Of a stretch of 64,000 bases of DNA, positions 27,515 to 35,356 are shown piece after piece. Each line of letters starts with the position of its first letter. The first letter of the stretch is position 1. Origin of the DNA: Porphyromonas sp. oral taxon 278 str. W7784 (GTDB lineage Bacteria; Bacteroidota; Bacteroidia; Bacteroidales; Porphyromonadaceae); contig NZ_KI259244.1 of NCBI RefSeq assembly GCF_000467855.2, positions 18,504-82,503 on the forward strand. The letters run 5' to 3'. A program made the position numbers and the translations under genes. A model generated the notes under the pieces. It worked only from the letters and a program-made list of their open reading frames with translations. It was not told where the DNA came from and made no database searches.

Positions 27515-28543
27515 CTACTTGAAGTAGGTGTAGGAGATGGAGCAGCTATAGGTCGTCTTGACCTTCGCTACGCCTTGCTCGATGGTGACATCAAGCTGTG
27601 TGGGGAAGCCTTCGTTATTGGGACGGGAGTACTTCCCCTCGTAGAAGTAGCGGTCGACGAGCTTGAGGTAAGTGAGCTTGTGCTGAGGGTCCTTGTCTAG
27701 CTCCTCCTGAGAGCGCCGGCCATGCGTCTCCCTAAGCTCTACGGCGACATCACCCATAGCGCCATAGCGCCATGTAGAGACGAGCGCCCCGAGGGGCTTC
27801 TTCAGATCCTGCTGACCGGCAGGCTGGGTCGTGTCGTAGGAGAGCACCTCTTCATAGACCTTACGCCCATAGTAGTCGGTGCGGAAGGTAGCCTGCTTGT
27901 GCCAGAGGGCGATCTCCTGCTGAGGGTTCTTCGGATTAGGTACGAGCTGGAAGGTGCGGCCCACGATGACGGCACTGATGAAGTCGTAGCTCGTCCTGAG
28001 GACGACCTTAGGCTTCTGTGCCCCACCTTCGTAGGAGTAGGTCGTCTCGATCTCTCGCTGCAGGCGACTACCCTCTAGTTCGTACGCTGTGCTCTTGACG
28101 AGGCGATCCTGAGTGTCGTACTCGTCGATACGGCTCACATAGCTCACTGAAGGGGAGAAGGCACGATAAGTGTACTTCAGACGGGTGCGCTCGGTCTGCC
28201 CACCCTCCTTCGTCACTTCATGCTCCTGGATGAGTCTATTGCCTTGCTCATCGTAGGTATTGGTCAGCCTGTCGGTGACCTTCAGTGTCCCGTCGGAGGC
28301 CTTAGTATAGGTAAGCTTGGAGAGGAGCCCCCCGCTCTTGCGGAAGGTTTCCTCGATGCGACTCTCCTCCTTGAGGTTGGCATCCAGGCGGGTGGTGATA
28401 CGCTTCTCTACCTTGCCCGTGAGGGTAGAGATGGGGGGAATCTGTGGGTTAAGTGGCGTGTTTTTTCCCTTACCGAGGCAACTGGGGAGCAGGAATAGGA
28501 CCGCTGCCGAGAGTGCCGCTGTTAGACTGATTGTTCTCTTCAT
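27515..28543 (-). CDS. Hypothetical lipoprotein with YD-like repeats
   Basis: A 342-residue predicted lipoprotein; lipobox LLPSC gives Cys at about 22. The mature part is a run of short beta-hairpin repeats containing [27 protein letters not shown] and similar, resembling the YD/RHS-like or DUF4595-type lipoproteins of Bacteroidota. No enzyme motif seen. Own promoter at 28618-28625; 44 bp upstream of trmD. Function unknown. Confidence 0.75.
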   Translation of the reverse strand: MKRTISLTAALSAAVLFLLPSCLGKGKNTPLNPQIPPISTLTGKVEKRITTRLDANLKEESRIEETFRKSGGLLSKLTYTKASDGTLKVTDRLTNTYDEQGNRLIQEHEVTKEGGQTERTRLKYTYRAFSPSVSYVSRIDEYDTQDRLVKSTAYELEGSRLQREIETTYSYEGGAQKPKVVLRTSYDFISAVIVGRTFQLVPNPKNPQQEIALWHKQATFRTDYYGRKVYEEVLSYDTTQPAGQQDLKKPLGALVSTWRYGAMGDVAVELRETHGRRSQEELDKDPQHKLTYLKLVDRYFYEGKYSRPNNEGFPTQLDVTIEQGVAKVKTTYSCSISYTYFK

Positions 28544-28617
28544 AAGTCGGGGTTAGTTTAGGGTGGTAAGATGACTGCGAACGCTGGATACTGGAGCAGC
28601 GTCTACAGCTGGCTCTG

Positions 28618-28625
28618 CAAAACTA
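28618..28625 (-). promoter_or_regulatory. -7 box of the YD-repeat lipoprotein gene
   Basis: CAAAACTA reads TAGTTTTG on the minus strand, 75 bp before the ATG. Confidence 0.55.
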
Positions 28626-28646
28626 AGATAAAATAGACAGATGGGC

Positions 28647-28690
28647 GCCACACTCGCTTCGTCCCCTTCGGCGGGGGAAGCGAGTGTGGC
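28647..28690 (-). terminator. Perfect 14-bp inverted repeat
   Basis: GCCACACTCGCTTC (28647-28660) and GAAGCGAGTGTGGC (28677-28690). On the minus strand it is followed by CTGTCTATTTTATC, so it could stop transcripts arriving from the family B array and Fic side. Confidence 0.6.
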
Positions 28691-28789
28691 CTAGCGCCTA
28701 GCAAAGATAACTATTCCCCACGGGGCATTTTCCACCCTAGCGCCCGCACTCCCCCACACCCAGCACGCTTAGCACTCCCGAAGAGGTAC

Positions 28790-28840
28790 CAGTAGCGCCT
28801 CCTCGGTGGCACTACTGGTGCTTCCCGAGAGGCGCTACTG
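28790..28840. repeat. Family B array with units in both orientations
   Basis: One forward unit at 28790 (CAGTAGCGCCTCC) and two reverse units starting at 28808 and 28831, 23 bp apart. Forward and first reverse unit face each other and can form a hairpin with 10-nt arms. Confidence 0.8.
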
Positions 28841-28950
28841 CTCCTACTAGTTAGGGGGAGGCGTCCCACTTGAGCGCTAAGCAAGGCGCCGAAAGCGGGG
28901 CAGGAGAAGTGACAGAAAAGTGGAAAAGATTTGACTGCCCATTTAGTAAG

Positions 28951-29035
28951 AATTGAGCTAATAACCATTAATTATCTGAACAACAACACTAGCATAAACA
29001 AGAACAATTGAATTTCAGCAGAAAAAGAATTGAAT
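28951..29035 (+). repeat. Left direct repeat of the Fic cassette
   Basis: Ungapped alignment to 30350-30434 (constant offset 1399 bp) gives 60 of 85 identical bases by hand count, best at the right end (28 of 34 over 29003-29036). Contains AATTGA at 28951, 29006 and 29028. AT-rich, unlike the surroundings. Confidence 0.75.
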
Positions 29036-29070
29036 CGGTGCTATGGGACGAACTTGGTCTACTCTAGTAG

Positions 29071-29110
29071 AAAAAAGTTAGCCTACCCCACTAAACGTAG
29101 GGTAGGCTAA
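29071..29110 (-). terminator. Terminator of the Fic gene
   Basis: Perfect arms TTAGCCTACCC (29078-29088) / GGGTAGGCTAA (29100-29110); AAAAAA at 29071-29076 gives a minus-strand U tract. Confidence 0.85.
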
Positions 29111-29132
29111 GCTGTGCGAGGCGATCGAAGCG

Positions 29133-30290
29133 CTACTCCAGATTGCCCAGGAAGCCCTCGCGCGAGAGCATCTTCATGATGTGGGCAGTCAGCGCATTCT
29201 GCGTTAGGCGAAGGATGTACTTACGCTTGCTGTCGGGAGCCATGACGAGGAACTTCCCCTCCAGCAGGGCACGTATCTTCTTTGAGATAGCGGAGTCGGA
29301 GAGGCTCGGGAAGAGCTCCTTGAGATCCCGATTCTGTATCACCTGTAGCTCGATCGCACGCATGAGGATACGAGCTTCGTCGACAGAGAGGTCCTTCTGC
29401 TTCAGTGCCGACTCTACCGCAGGGCGCAGGATCGTAGAGGCTAGGTAGCGGTGATCAGCAAGCTTGTCAACCTTCTTGATCTCTTCTTGGAGCCCTTCGA
29501 GCACGTAGAGGCACCAGCTTTCCAAGCCTTCGTCCGTCCCCTTATCTGCCTCCATGAGCGTGTCGTAGTAGCGCTGTCGATCATTGCAAAAAACGGCTGT
29601 GGGATTGAGGATACGCTCGGCCGTGGCTACACGGAAGCCGTACTTCATCAGAAGCGCATACGTGAAGAGTCGCACCGTACGACCATTGCCGTTGTGGAAG
29701 GGGTGTATCCACACAAAGCGATGATGTGCTAGGGCGATCTTGATCAGGGCATACTGGGGGGCATCCTCCCGTTGCACAAACTCCAGCAGTTCATCCATAT
29801 AGCCTTCCACCGCCAGAGCATCAGGGGGGAGGTGATCGGACTGAGTGATCTGCGCCTGTCCAGTTCTAAAGGATCCCGGCGTGCGATCACCACCCTCCCT
29901 GGGGCCCGTGGGCAAGCCTTCCACCACCCGACGATGAAGCTCGAGGAGGTAGCCCTTGTTGAGAGGACATTCGAGGATCGTCTCCTCTATAAAGCGTAAG
30001 GCTTGCTCAATATTATTGATCTCTTGTAAGCTTGAGGAGGAGACATCAACAGGGAGGCCTCGCTGGGATTCCACGTAGTCAACAAGCGTTGTATGATTGC
30101 CTTCTATTTTGACAGATCCCCCACTTTCGACGATGTGGAAGAGGCGCTTCATTCCCTGGAAGAGCTCGGGGTGCGTCGTCAGCTCGACACGCTTCTTCCT
30201 CAGCTCTTCTAAGGCTAAGATCAACGGGACGATCCTAGAGTCAAAGGAAGGAGTGATGAGCCTGAGGTCATAATGTGTAAACTGTGCCAT
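29133..30290 (-). CDS. Fic family protein (class II, AMP-transferase type)
   Basis: A 385-residue Fic protein, expected to AMPylate or otherwise modify target proteins. The Fic motif is complete: HPFHNGNGRTVR at residues 196-207. An N-terminal inhibitory helix motif SVKIEG (residues 59-64, pattern [S/T]xxxE[G/N]) marks it as class II, self-inhibited from within. A C-terminal winged-helix-like region (about 270-370; VQNRDLKELFPSLSDSAISKKIRALLEGKFLVMA) is usual in stand-alone Fic/DOC proteins. No antitoxin gene is adjacent. The gene, its promoter and terminator sit between two 85-bp direct repeats in AT-rich DNA, which suggests it came in as a cassette. Target unknown. Confidence 0.92.
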   Translation of the reverse strand: MAQFTHYDLRLITPSFDSRIVPLILALEELRKKRVELTTHPELFQGMKRLFHIVESGGSVKIEGNHTTLVDYVESQRGLPVDVSSSSLQEINNIEQALRFIEETILECPLNKGYLLELHRRVVEGLPTGPREGGDRTPGSFRTGQAQITQSDHLPPDALAVEGYMDELLEFVQREDAPQYALIKIALAHHRFVWIHPFHNGNGRTVRLFTYALLMKYGFRVATAERILNPTAVFCNDRQRYYDTLMEADKGTDEGLESWCLYVLEGLQEEIKKVDKLADHRYLASTILRPAVESALKQKDLSVDEARILMRAIELQVIQNRDLKELFPSLSDSAISKKIRALLEGKFLVMAPDSKRKYILRLTQNALTAHIMKMLSREGFLGNLE

Positions 30291-30316
30291 TGTCTTAGTC
30301 GCTATTTGAAGCGAAA

Positions 30317-30324
30317 CAAAGGTA
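30317..30324 (-). promoter_or_regulatory. -7 box of the Fic gene
   Basis: CAAAGGTA reads TACCTTTG on the minus strand, 27 bp before the ATG. Confidence 0.65.
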
Positions 30325-30349
30325 AAGATTTTACCACACCTGATGAAAC

Positions 30350-30434
30350 AATTGAAACTTTAGGCACTAAACAACTGAATATCAATACTAGTTAAAATAT
30401 AAAGAATTGAGTTTTAGCAAAAGAAGAATTGAAT
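30350..30434 (+). repeat. Right direct repeat of the Fic cassette
   Basis: Partner of 28951-29035. AATTGA words at 30350, 30405 and 30427 keep the same spacing as in the left copy. The rest of the 413-bp gap up to the HU gene (30435-30618) shows no gene or repeat. Confidence 0.75.
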
Positions 30435-30618
30435 AAGAATTGACGCTGAGGGTTTCGTCTTCGTGAGGAAGGTGCTCCACTGGAGTTCCTTCTCCCTCGC
30501 CTATATTAATATGGAGTAGACGATAGAAGTACCCTTAGTTAAGGACCAGTAAGAGCCCTTGTGACCCGATAAGGGCAGAAATGGTACGATTAGGGTCTCG
30601 GCCCGCTTGCCCTACCTC

Positions 30619-30626
30619 TACCTTTG
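30619..30626 (+). promoter_or_regulatory. -7 box of the HU-like gene
   Basis: TACCTTTG, 78 bp before the ATG at 30704. It lies within a longer open frame starting at 30581, arguing against that earlier start. Confidence 0.6.
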
Positions 30627-30703
30627 CTCCTGTCAAACGAAGGGTACTAAGCCTCGAGGGAGACACCGAACAGTTTATTCACTCTTTATTCAAACGAAGC
30701 ACC

Positions 30704-31174
30704 ATGCTACAATTTGAAATCAAAAAAGCCGAGATGAAGATCGGCAAACGCAAGGGTACGACTATGTACTTCGCCCATCAGACGACACACCACTGTCTGA
30801 CCACTACCGCTCTAGAGTATCGCATCGAACGCATGACGTCACTGACCCGTGCCGACGTGCGAGCTGCGATCATCGCCCTGAGCGCCATCGTCCAGGAAGA
30901 ACTCTCGCAAGGGCGCTCTGTGGACTTAGGCGAACTAGGGACTTTCAAGATCGCCGCCACTGGCAAGCGCATGCTCACCGCCAAGGAGGTGACACCAGAG
31001 ACGATCCGCCGTCCCCACGTGCGCTTCTACGCCAAGCGCCCTATGCGTCTGGCGGCACGAAGCGTAGCCCTGGAGATCGTTCACCCCGAGAAAGCCTCTT
31101 CCGCTAAGCCTAAGAAGCCCAAGGGAGGAGGCGGGCAGAGTGGTAGCGAAGGCGGTGGGCACGTAGGAGCTTAA
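30704..31174 (+). CDS. HU family DNA-binding protein (HU-HIG type)
   Basis: A 156-residue nucleoid-type protein. The N-terminal part (MLQFEIKKAEMKIGKRKGTT) and the HU core ALEYRIERMTSLTRADVRAAIIALSAIVQEELSQGRSVDLGELGTFKI match the Bacteroidota HU-HIG family, which is longer than E. coli HU. A Lys/Pro/Gly-rich tail (KPKKPKGGGGQSGSEGGG) ends the protein. I choose ATG at 30704 because a promoter box lies upstream of it at 30619. Role is presumably DNA architecture or envelope-associated regulation; the exact target is unknown. Confidence 0.88.
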   Translation: MLQFEIKKAEMKIGKRKGTTMYFAHQTTHHCLTTTALEYRIERMTSLTRADVRAAIIALSAIVQEELSQGRSVDLGELGTFKIAATGKRMLTAKEVTPETIRRPHVRFYAKRPMRLAARSVALEIVHPEKASSAKPKKPKGGGGQSGSEGGGHVGA

Positions 31175-31244
31175 CCCTCGCTCCCCGGCAACGGGAAGCA
31201 CCGCCCCCACCTCCAGAGCCCCAGCTCTCGGATACCCGAAACGA

Positions 31245-31282
31245 CACGAGCCCCCGAAGGCTAGTTCCTTCGAGGGCTCGTG
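31245..31282. terminator. Bidirectional terminator between HU and amylase genes
   Basis: CACGAGCCCCCGAAGG (31245-31260) pairs with CCTTCGAGGGCTCGTG (31267-31282) with one mismatch, in a convergent gap. Confidence 0.75.
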
Positions 31283-31311
31283 CCCTTATACCATATATAT
31301 AGAGGGGTAGC

Positions 31312-32991
31312 TTAACGGAAAAGTGCTTCGGGGAGCGGGGTCAGCTCCAGCAGACGAAGTCCGTGTCCCTCGAGGGAGAAACTGAGGGGCGCCCAAGGGG
31401 TGAGCGCTAAGTAATCCACTTCCCCCGTCAGTTTATCCACGGCGCCGAAGGCCGTACCCTGAGGCCAGGGGATCGCCTGGAAGAAGTCCTCCGACAGCGG
31501 TAGAAGCGCCTCGGCAGGATGCTCGGAGAAGTTCGCAAGGATCAAGTAGAGCTTCTCCGACGAGTAGCGTACGAAGGCAATGACACTTGCCTTATCCACA
31601 CCCGAGGAGGGCAAGCCGTAGTAGCCTCCTGTGGCTATCTCTGCTTCCGACGAGAGAGCACCGAGGGTACGATAGTCGCTGAGGAGGCGCTGCTCCTCAG
31701 GCGTCAGGCCTTCCCCGGTGTAAGCACCACCCTCGAGGCGCTGGAGCTTGTCTAGGCTCCAGTAGTCAAAGATCGAGGTACGTCCGTCCCTACCGCTAAA
31801 GCCTTCTTCATCCATTCCCTGCTCGCCAAGCTCTTGTCCGAAATATAGTAGGAAGGGGTTGGTACCACTGAGGGCGGAGACGGCTGAGGCAAGGAAACCC
31901 AAGCGAGGCGACGAGAATACCTGCTCGGAGGCAAGACGCTGCTCGTCATGGTTCTCCATGAAGTAGCACATCTGAGGCTGCAGTGCTCCCACGGCATCAC
32001 GGACACTGGTGAAGGCTGTGGCGCTGGCCTGTCCCTTCCCCAGAGCTACTAGGTAATCGTATACCCCGACCTTATCGTAGAGGTAATCGAAGCCCGCCTG
32101 CAAATACCCTGCATAGCGGTGAGGCTGATAGATCTCCGCCAGAAAGCATACCTCCGGATAGTGAGCCTTGATCTCGGGGATGGCCCACGCCCAGAACTCC
32201 GGCGGGACGAGCTCTGTCATGTCACAGCGGAAACCATCGATACCTCGGCCGGCCCAGTAGAGGAGGATGTCCCGCATCTTCACCCATGTGTCGGGCAGGG
32301 GATCAGCGTGAAGACCTCCGTCGCCACAGTAGTCCACCCCATAGTTTAGCTTCACTGTCTCGTACCAGTCGCAAATGGTGGGGCGAGGGGAGAAGCAGTC
32401 ATTCCCCGTGGCACGTGCTGGGTGCTCCTCGTATGGGGAAGAACTAGTGGATAAGGGTAGGATAAGTGTTGAGTCGGGGAGGTAATAGAAGTTGTTCCTT
32501 GGGGAGAAGGCTTGGCTCGAGTCATCCGTCGCCCCTAGATCTACCGTCCCCTTAGGACAAGCGTCGGAATGGTAGGAGCGAGCCACATGGTTGGGGATAA
32601 AGTCCATTATCACCTGGAGACCTGCCTCGTGTGTTCGGTGGATAAGAGCGTCTAGCTCCTCTTGCCTTCTCAGTGGATCGTCCGCCAAGTCAGGATCGAT
32701 GTCGTAGTAGTCTTTCACAGCGTAAGGCGATCCTGCTTGCCCCTTCACCGTGTCGGGATGATCCGGGCTGATGCCATAGGCGCTGTAGTCGGTCTTGGTA
32801 GCATGCTCCAGCAGGCCGATGAACCAGACGTGCGTAGCGCCTAGAGAGCGGATATACTGGAGCGCCTCAGGTGTGAACGCTGAGAGCTTCCCTGCGCCGT
32901 TCTCAGTGAGGGTACCGTGGGGGACTCGCTTCGTGGAGGGATTGCCCCATAGACGTGTGAGGACGGAGTAGATGATGAGTTTCTTGGACAT
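31312..32991 (-). CDS. Alpha-amylase family (GH13) glycoside hydrolase
   Basis: A 559-residue GH13 enzyme without signal peptide, so cytosolic and probably acting on glycogen or maltodextrin. The four GH13 regions are VIMDFIPNHVA, GIDGFRCDMTE (nucleophile Asp), FLAEIYQPH (acid/base Glu) and YFMENHDEQR (third acid Asp). I start at the ATG at 32989-32991 (MSKKLIIYSVLTRLWGNP); the longer frame from 33048 would run into the preceding patatin gene. The 7-bp gap to the patatin stop suggests an operon. Confidence 0.92.
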   Translation of the reverse strand: MSKKLIIYSVLTRLWGNPSTKRVPHGTLTENGAGKLSAFTPEALQYIRSLGATHVWFIGLLEHATKTDYSAYGISPDHPDTVKGQAGSPYAVKDYYDIDPDLADDPLRRQEELDALIHRTHEAGLQVIMDFIPNHVARSYHSDACPKGTVDLGATDDSSQAFSPRNNFYYLPDSTLILPLSTSSSPYEEHPARATGNDCFSPRPTICDWYETVKLNYGVDYCGDGGLHADPLPDTWVKMRDILLYWAGRGIDGFRCDMTELVPPEFWAWAIPEIKAHYPEVCFLAEIYQPHRYAGYLQAGFDYLYDKVGVYDYLVALGKGQASATAFTSVRDAVGALQPQMCYFMENHDEQRLASEQVFSSPRLGFLASAVSALSGTNPFLLYFGQELGEQGMDEEGFSGRDGRTSIFDYWSLDKLQRLEGGAYTGEGLTPEEQRLLSDYRTLGALSSEAEIATGGYYGLPSSGVDKASVIAFVRYSSEKLYLILANFSEHPAEALLPLSEDFFQAIPWPQGTAFGAVDKLTGEVDYLALTPWAPLSFSLEGHGLRLLELTPLPEALFR

Positions 32992-32998
32992 AGAGGGA

Positions 32999-33784
32999 TC
33001 AGTGGATAGGAGCAATAAGGGGGGTGAGTTCACGGCGAGCGAGCTCATAGCCTACCTGCATCAGTGTCGACGCCGCACTGACTTCGAACATACCATACTT
33101 GGTTACCTCTGTGGTCTCCAGGAGGAAGTCGCAGGCTTCTCGGTCGGGGGCGGTATTCTGCCGGAATACCAGTTCCCATGATCGTGAGGCGATAGCTCTA
33201 ATAGTCTTAGGGATCTCTTCGCTTTGTACCGGGCCGAGGTTCATACCGATGACTCTCTGGCAGTCCTCTCGGATCACCGTCACAGGGAAGTTGCGAAACA
33301 GCCCTCCGTCGACATAGTCTCTTCCCCCGATTTCCACAGGGCAAAAGAGGATAGGCACACTGCTTGACGCCAGGATGATCCTAGCGAGTGGCCCCTCGGT
33401 GAAGACGTGCTGCTCGCCGGCACTTAGGTCTGTAGCTACGATACGCATAGGCAGGGGAAGATCCTCGAGGCGGCGGTAGCGCAGGTTATTCTTCAGCAGG
33501 CGAAAGAAGTTCGTCGTACTAAAGAGACCTCCACCGCTCGTCGTCAGGCGCGTCATCTGCATGAAGCCTGTATTCGAGAAGATCTCAAAGATTTCGTCGG
33601 GAGCGTAGCCCGAGGCGTAGAAGGCTCCCATGATCGAGCCTGCACTGGTGCCGGCGATGATATCGGGGGAGAGCCCTACCTCGTCTAGGTACTTCAGGAC
33701 GCCTAGGTGTGCGAAGCCTTTGATGCTACCGCCACTGAGGGCAAGGCCCAGCTTGTACTGGGGAGCTACGGGGATTTCTGCCAT
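32999..33784 (-). CDS. Patatin-like phospholipase (RssA-like)
   Basis: A 261-residue Ser-Asp dyad hydrolase. LALSGGSIKGFAHLGVL forms the oxyanion loop (about 14-30), GTSAGS holds the nucleophile Ser 47, and DGG at 159-161 the Asp. No signal peptide; the larger surface T9SS-type patatin of P. gingivalis is a different protein. Likely acts on phospholipid or fatty-acyl esters at the inner face of the membrane. Followed directly by the amylase gene; promoter at 33807-33814. Confidence 0.9.
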   Translation of the reverse strand: MAEIPVAPQYKLGLALSGGSIKGFAHLGVLKYLDEVGLSPDIIAGTSAGSIMGAFYASGYAPDEIFEIFSNTGFMQMTRLTTSGGGLFSTTNFFRLLKNNLRYRRLEDLPLPMRIVATDLSAGEQHVFTEGPLARIILASSSVPILFCPVEIGGRDYVDGGLFRNFPVTVIREDCQRVIGMNLGPVQSEEIPKTIRAIASRSWELVFRQNTAPDREACDFLLETTEVTKYGMFEVSAASTLMQVGYELARRELTPLIAPIH

Positions 33785-33806
33785 CGTGTGAGTTCTAATA
33801 TTTGTA

Positions 33807-33814
33807 CAAAGATA
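33807..33814 (-). promoter_or_regulatory. -7 box of the patatin-amylase operon
   Basis: CAAAGATA reads TATCTTTG, 23 bp before the patatin ATG. Confidence 0.65.
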
Positions 33815-33956
33815 CGGATCTAGGAAGTATCCCGATCACGCCCCTGGTGCTTCTTCGGCGAGAGCCCGCTCCCCGCGAGGGAAGCGCCACCGCCTCTAGG
33901 GGGCAAGCGAAACAGCCTCAATCAAGCAGGCACTCCCTGAACTAAGACAGAGGCGA

Positions 33957-34080
33957 CAGCACCGCCCCAGCTGAAGCAACAGTACTGCCTCTGATGAAGT
34001 AACAGTAGCGCCTCCGATGAAGCAACAGTAGCGCTTCAGGAGGAGCGACACCACTACTATAGGACAGGCACTACCGCCTC
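33957..34080 (+). repeat. Family B array (three clear units plus degenerate ones)
   Basis: CAGTACTGCCTC, CAGTAGCGCCTC and CAGTAGCGCTTC start at 33980, 34003 and 34026, 23 bp apart; a weak unit (CAGCACCGCCCC) lies at 33957 and a variant (CACTACCGCCTC) at 34069. It fills most of the 379-bp gap between the patatin gene and the OmpA pair; 33815-33956 shows nothing else. Confidence 0.8.
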
Positions 34081-34103
34081 CGTGAGGGAGGGTATATGAG
34101 CAG

Positions 34104-34133
34104 TAAAGCCCCGGCCAGCAGGCCGGGGCTTTA
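34104..34133. terminator. Hairpin downstream of the OmpA pair
   Basis: Perfect 13-bp arms TAAAGCCCCGGCC / GGCCGGGGCTTTA, 4-nt loop. The U tract (CCTTTTT) is on the plus side; on the minus strand termination would rely on the hairpin itself. Confidence 0.7.
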
Positions 34134-34163
34134 CCTTTTTAAGGGGTCTCGCTGAGGAGGCAA

Positions 34164-35327
34164 TTACTCTGCGCTCATCAGGACGATACGGTTCCATACA
34201 TTCTCTGCATAGGGCTGCACCGTGTCACCCTTCCAGTCTATCTTGATCCGGTCGCTAGAGATGCCATACTTCTTGATAAGCATATCTGCGACGGCTTCAG
34301 CACGGCGCTTGGAGAGGGCGAGGTTATAGGCAGGGTTACCTGTCTGGCGGTCTGCGTAGCCGACGAGCGTGATGGTCTCGGTATTGCTCTTAGCGTACTC
34401 TGCGATGTTGTAGACATTTATCACCTGGTTCTTGTCAATAACGGCGCTATTGATACGGAAGTAGATGACATTGCCTACGATCTTCGTCATAGGTACGGGG
34501 ATCTCTACATCGGGGCAATTGACGGGGCGCTTAGCGAGCTCGGCATTCTCCGCACGTAGGGCATTGATCTCGTCATTGAGGCTAGCTATGAGCTGGGGAT
34601 CATTGGGGGTGATGGGCTCGAAGGCCTTCTGCCCGAGGTGGAAGGTCAGTGATGCTCCTGCCTGAGCGATGAAGTCGGTACCAGCCTTGATGTGGTCGGT
34701 CTGCGAAGGGAGATTCAGGTCTGAAGCGGTGACCTTACCCTCGAGGTTGAAGTCCACACAGCGGGTGAGACGGAACTTCAGCTGTAGACCTGCGTCGACC
34801 AGAGGACTGTAGGCGTGCTCCTGGTCCTTCACGTCTGCCGAGGCCGTCTGATGCTTGTAGCCTAGACCGACGCCCACGAAGGGAATGAGGTGGAAGAGAC
34901 GGTTCTCCCGATAGGGGGTGAAGAAGTTCACCACATCGAAGAGGAAGTCATACTGGGCGAAGCCATAAGTGATCTCATGACGGAGGAGCCCACCGACAGA
35001 GGGAAGAGCTGCAAAGGCTCCCTGGGGGCGAGCATAGTCGAAGAACTTACCGCCCTGGAGCTGTAGACGCATCCCGAAGGACGGTGTAGACCAGCGACCG
35101 AGAGCGAGGCTGGGGTTGAGCAGGCTCACTCGGTCAGTGAAGTGTACATCCCTGTTGTTGGCTGCCAGACTAATAAGGGCAGCGTCCCCTACTTCTAGGA
35201 ACCAATGAGCCTTACCATCCTTGACAAAGGCCGTCTTGTATGCAGGCGTCTGAGCTACGTCCTGAGCCTGCAGAGCACTCGTAGCCGCTAGGGCTGCTAG
35301 TGCGAGCGTCATTATTCTCGTCTTCAT
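34164..35327 (-). CDS. OmpA family outer-membrane protein (Pgm6/Pgm7-like)
   Basis: A 387-residue major outer-membrane protein linking membrane and peptidoglycan. Signal peptide (1-21, LQAQ), N-terminal beta-barrel (about 30-235), a short coiled coil with conserved Cys (DEINALRAENAELAKRPVNCPD, about 255-276) and C-terminal OmpA domain. GYADRQTGNPAYNLALSKRRAEAVADML keeps the peptidoglycan-contacting Asp and Arg. P. gingivalis Pgm6/Pgm7 are known to form disulfide-linked oligomers, and the shared PVNCPDV Cys fits that. It lies 29 bp after a paralogue (minus strand). Confidence 0.92.
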   Translation of the reverse strand: MKTRIMTLALAALAATSALQAQDVAQTPAYKTAFVKDGKAHWFLEVGDAALISLAANNRDVHFTDRVSLLNPSLALGRWSTPSFGMRLQLQGGKFFDYARPQGAFAALPSVGGLLRHEITYGFAQYDFLFDVVNFFTPYRENRLFHLIPFVGVGLGYKHQTASADVKDQEHAYSPLVDAGLQLKFRLTRCVDFNLEGKVTASDLNLPSQTDHIKAGTDFIAQAGASLTFHLGQKAFEPITPNDPQLIASLNDEINALRAENAELAKRPVNCPDVEIPVPMTKIVGNVIYFRINSAVIDKNQVINVYNIAEYAKSNTETITLVGYADRQTGNPAYNLALSKRRAEAVADMLIKKYGISSDRIKIDWKGDTVQPYAENVWNRIVLMSAE

Positions 35328-35356
35328 TATTGATCTCTTGACACGTGATTAGGGGA

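Noticed and set aside
28711-28968. Open frame of 85 residues downstream of the Fic gene
   Set aside because: Covers the family B array and the Fic cassette repeat; no domain.
30581-30703. Upstream extension of the HU-like gene
   Set aside because: The TACCTTTG promoter at 30619 lies inside it; the extension has no HU similarity.
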